Below are positions 14,205 through 15,383 of a stretch of 15,383 bases of DNA, piece after piece (positions within the stretch are counted from its first letter, which is position 1; each line of letters begins with the position of its first letter). The notes under the pieces are model-generated. The model did no database searches. It was not told the origin of the DNA and saw only the letters and a program-made list of their open reading frames with translations. Location: positions 1 to 15,383 of the forward strand of contig JAEWHB010000121.1 of the NCBI GenBank assembly GCA_023388015.1, written 5' to 3'. This stretch comes from Bacteroidota bacterium. Lineage in GTDB: Bacteria > Bacteroidota > Bacteroidia > Flavobacteriales > Weeksellaceae. The translations under genes were made by a program, and so were the position numbers.

Positions 14205-14866
14205 CAATTGTGAGTTTTTTAGGACAAAATATCAAGAAATTACGGCAAGTAAAAGGGTTAAGCCAGCAGGCATTTGCCGAGATATTTGACTTAAAACGCG
14301 CCAACATCTCTTCATATGAAGAAATGCGCGCGGAACCTAAGTTGGAATACGTGATTCGAATTGCTAATTATTTTAGCATTCCCTTGAACGATTTTATTGA
14401 AAAACCTTTATCGGTCAACGAAATTTTAAAATTTGGAGATTACTTTGAAGACGAACTTTCCCAAAAGTCCAAAAACTTAACTAAGATTCCATTTTTAAAT
14501 CGAGAAGGATTTAGTAAAAATGAGGAATATTTTCAACAATTGGATTTGTTGCCGCAAATTCAATTTCCTATTTATAGTAAAAACCGATTATTGGCAGTGG
14601 AAATGAACACCACCATTCCTCATCAAGTTAATTTTCCTTATACCGATGGTTCAATTTTATTTTTTGAAAGCATCGATCAGAATAACCTGCATTTAATTCA
14701 TGATTTATTCGGGTTATTTTGGGGAAAAGATGAATTTTTCATCGGAAAGTTTCAAATTGAAGGTTCGGAGTTTACACTTGAATTAAATGAATGGAAGAAA
14801 ATATCCATGAATTTAAAATCACCGGAAAAATTCTGGACGCTTTTGGGATCTTATCAAAAAATTTAG
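14192..14866 (+). CDS. XRE-family transcriptional regulator with degenerate S24-like C-terminal half
   Basis: A 224-residue DNA-binding regulator, divergent from the membrane operon. Residues about 11-66 form a Cro/C1-type helix-turn-helix (IKKLRQVKGLSQQAFAEIF, then NISSYEEMRAEPKLEYVIRIA). A linker follows, then a beta-rich C-terminal half from about residue 98. Its layout (PQIQFPIYSKNRLLAVEMN, then DGSILFFES) resembles the S24/LexA-like sensor domain of Bacteroidetes XRE proteins. The expected catalytic region with a Ser-Met pair is replaced by MNTTIP, so self-cleavage is unlikely. Start: ATG at 14192 gives MLKFSIVSFLGQN; a GTG at 14210 would give the more usual family N-terminus and leave both operator copies upstream. 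I cannot decide between them. The likely target is the shared intergenic operator. Confidence 0.88.
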   Translation: MLKFSIVSFLGQNIKKLRQVKGLSQQAFAEIFDLKRANISSYEEMRAEPKLEYVIRIANYFSIPLNDFIEKPLSVNEILKFGDYFEDELSQKSKNLTKIPFLNREGFSKNEEYFQQLDLLPQIQFPIYSKNRLLAVEMNTTIPHQVNFPYTDGSILFFESIDQNNLHLIHDLFGLFWGKDEFFIGKFQIEGSEFTLELNEWKKISMNLKSPEKFWTLLGSYQKI

Positions 14867-15035
14867 AGAATTCTTTTCTTTGCGTGAAGGATGGAGGCAT
14901 TTGTTTGAGCTCTTTCTTTTGTTGCCTTGAGCATTTGAAAACCTGGAAAAACTTTTTGCAACAAAAGAAAAGCGAGTGCCGAGAGCCTGACCTCGTTGCG
15001 GAGCTTGTGTAGCAACGGGGACACGCCCCAATAAA
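14867..15035. repeat. Non-coding inverted-repeat-rich region, possible dispersed repeat
   Basis: Between the regulator stop and the clpC-side terminator there is no convincing gene. TTTCTTTTGTTGC (14913-14925) and GCAACAAAAGAAA (14958-14970) form a perfect 13-bp inverted repeat with a 32-base loop. CCTCGTTGC (14991-14999) pairs with GCAACGGGG (15012-15020) through 9 bp with one G-T mismatch pair. GGGG-ACACG-CCCC (15017-15029) can compete with that stem. Mixed GC content and nested stems look like the intergenic repeats scattered through Chryseobacterium-type genomes. The overlapping frames on both strands have no family features. Confidence 0.5.
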
Positions 15036-15041
15036 AAAAAA

Positions 15042-15065
15042 ACCGCGTCCAAAACTGAACGCGGT
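15042..15065 (-). terminator. Intrinsic terminator of the clpC gene
   Basis: ACCGCGT (15042-15048) pairs with ACGCGGT (15059-15065) in a 7-bp GC-rich stem. On the minus strand the stem is followed by ten T residues (plus-strand A-run 15033-15042), 22 bp after the Clp ATPase stop codon. On the plus strand only CTTTATAATT follows, so it may weakly stop the regulator transcript too. Confidence 0.85.
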
Positions 15066-15087
15066 CTTTATAATTATCAATTTAATT

Positions 15088-15383
15088 TTAAGATTCTTGC
15101 TGTGCGGATTTTCCTTTTACCGAAATTTCCACGCCGTCTTTTGCTTCGTTTAAAGTAATCAGCAGTTTATCGCCTTCGGAAATTTCCGAATTGATGATTT
15201 CTTCTGCCATCGGATCTTCAATATATTTTTGAAGTGCTCGACGCAACGGACGTGCTCCATAATCTTTATCAAATCCTTTGTCGGCGATAAAGTTTTTAGC
15301 ATCTTCTGTCAGCTCAACATGGTAACCTAGATCGGAAAGACGTTTGTAAAGTTTTTCCAATTCGATGTCGATGATGTTGTAAA
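15088..15383 (-). CDS. clpC: ClpC-type Clp protease ATPase subunit, C-terminal part
   Basis: The last 98 residues of a HSP100/Clp ATPase that unfolds substrates and feeds them to ClpP. The frame stays open to the right edge of the window (YNIIDIELEKLYKRL), so the gene continues beyond it. The apparent TTG start at 15360 is internal and not real. What is visible is the small C-terminal subdomain of the second AAA+ module: LTEDAKNFIADKGFDKDYGARPLRRALQKYIEDP is divided by the diagnostic GARPLRRA sensor-2 motif, followed by the PMAEEI strand region and a charged tail. In Flavobacteriia this pattern fits ClpC; ClpA or ClpB cannot be fully excluded from the tail alone. It ends with a strong terminator 22 bp downstream. 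Confidence 0.85.
   Translation of the reverse strand, partial: YNIIDIELEKLYKRLSDLGYHVELTEDAKNFIADKGFDKDYGARPLRRALQKYIEDPMAEEIINSEISEGDKLLITLNEAKDGVEISVKGKSAQQES

Noticed and set aside
14115..14207. Longer form of the YjfI-like gene, starting at 14207
   Set aside because: The extra 31 residues come from the AT-rich operator region and overlap the divergent regulator; the internal ATG at 14114 fits the domain start.
14772..15080. Minus-strand frames of 102 and 77 residues
   Set aside because: They cross the regulator gene end, the inverted repeats and the terminator in different frames, with no domain pattern or leader.

Overview
The window looks like a chromosomal stretch of a flavobacterium, probably Weeksellaceae/Chryseobacterium-like. 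Three things suggest this: protein sequences of Flavobacteriia type, AT-rich leaders without Shine-Dalgarno boxes, and candidate -7 elements of the Bacteroidetes form TAnnTTTG in front of rnpB and a small secreted-protein gene. This assignment is inference from pattern only.

Left part (1-4880). The 3' two thirds or so of a large alpha-2-macroglobulin-family gene runs on the plus strand, open at the window edge, with an intact thioester motif (CLEQ). It converges on a small minus-strand gene for a signal-peptide-bearing, Lys/Ala/Glu-rich protein, with a bidirectional hairpin terminator between them. Next comes the RNase P RNA gene (rnpB, minus strand, about 4560-4870). Several open frames lie antisense to it but are not genes.

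Main part (5056-14114). Six minus-strand genes, transcribed from right to left with tight spacing, form one apparent operon. In order they are: a small YjfI/YbjN-like (T3SS-chaperone-fold-like) protein; a PspA/IM30 (ESCRT-III-like) protein; a DUF4177 protein whose start overlaps the pspA-like stop; a YqiJ-like membrane protein with a C-terminal OB/NfeD-like domain; a YqiK-like flotillin of about 700 residues; and a 1610-residue AAA+ ATPase of the DUF3686/'DNA repair ATPase' type with a MoxR-like ATPase core. PspA-type proteins build membrane-remodelling polymers, flotillins with NfeD/OB partners organise membrane microdomains, and AAA+ enzymes remodel polymers. The operon therefore looks like an integrated envelope maintenance or membrane-remodelling machine. 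Individual links (YqiJ-YqiK, YjfI-YjfJ) are known; the joint role of all six, especially of the giant ATPase, is not settled.

Control and repeats. A divergent XRE-type regulator with a degenerate LexA/S24-like C-terminal half sits next to the operon. A 7-5-7 palindrome and a 24-bp-spaced direct repeat lie in the shared intergenic region and look like its operator. Within the operon there is a REP-like element (hairpin plus 21-bp repeats) between the flotillin and ATPase genes, and three 8-bp tandem repeats just before the flotillin start.

Right part (14867-15383). A non-coding, inverted-repeat-rich stretch that resembles a dispersed intergenic repeat, then a strong minus-strand terminator, then the C-terminal end of a ClpC-type Clp ATPase that continues beyond the window.
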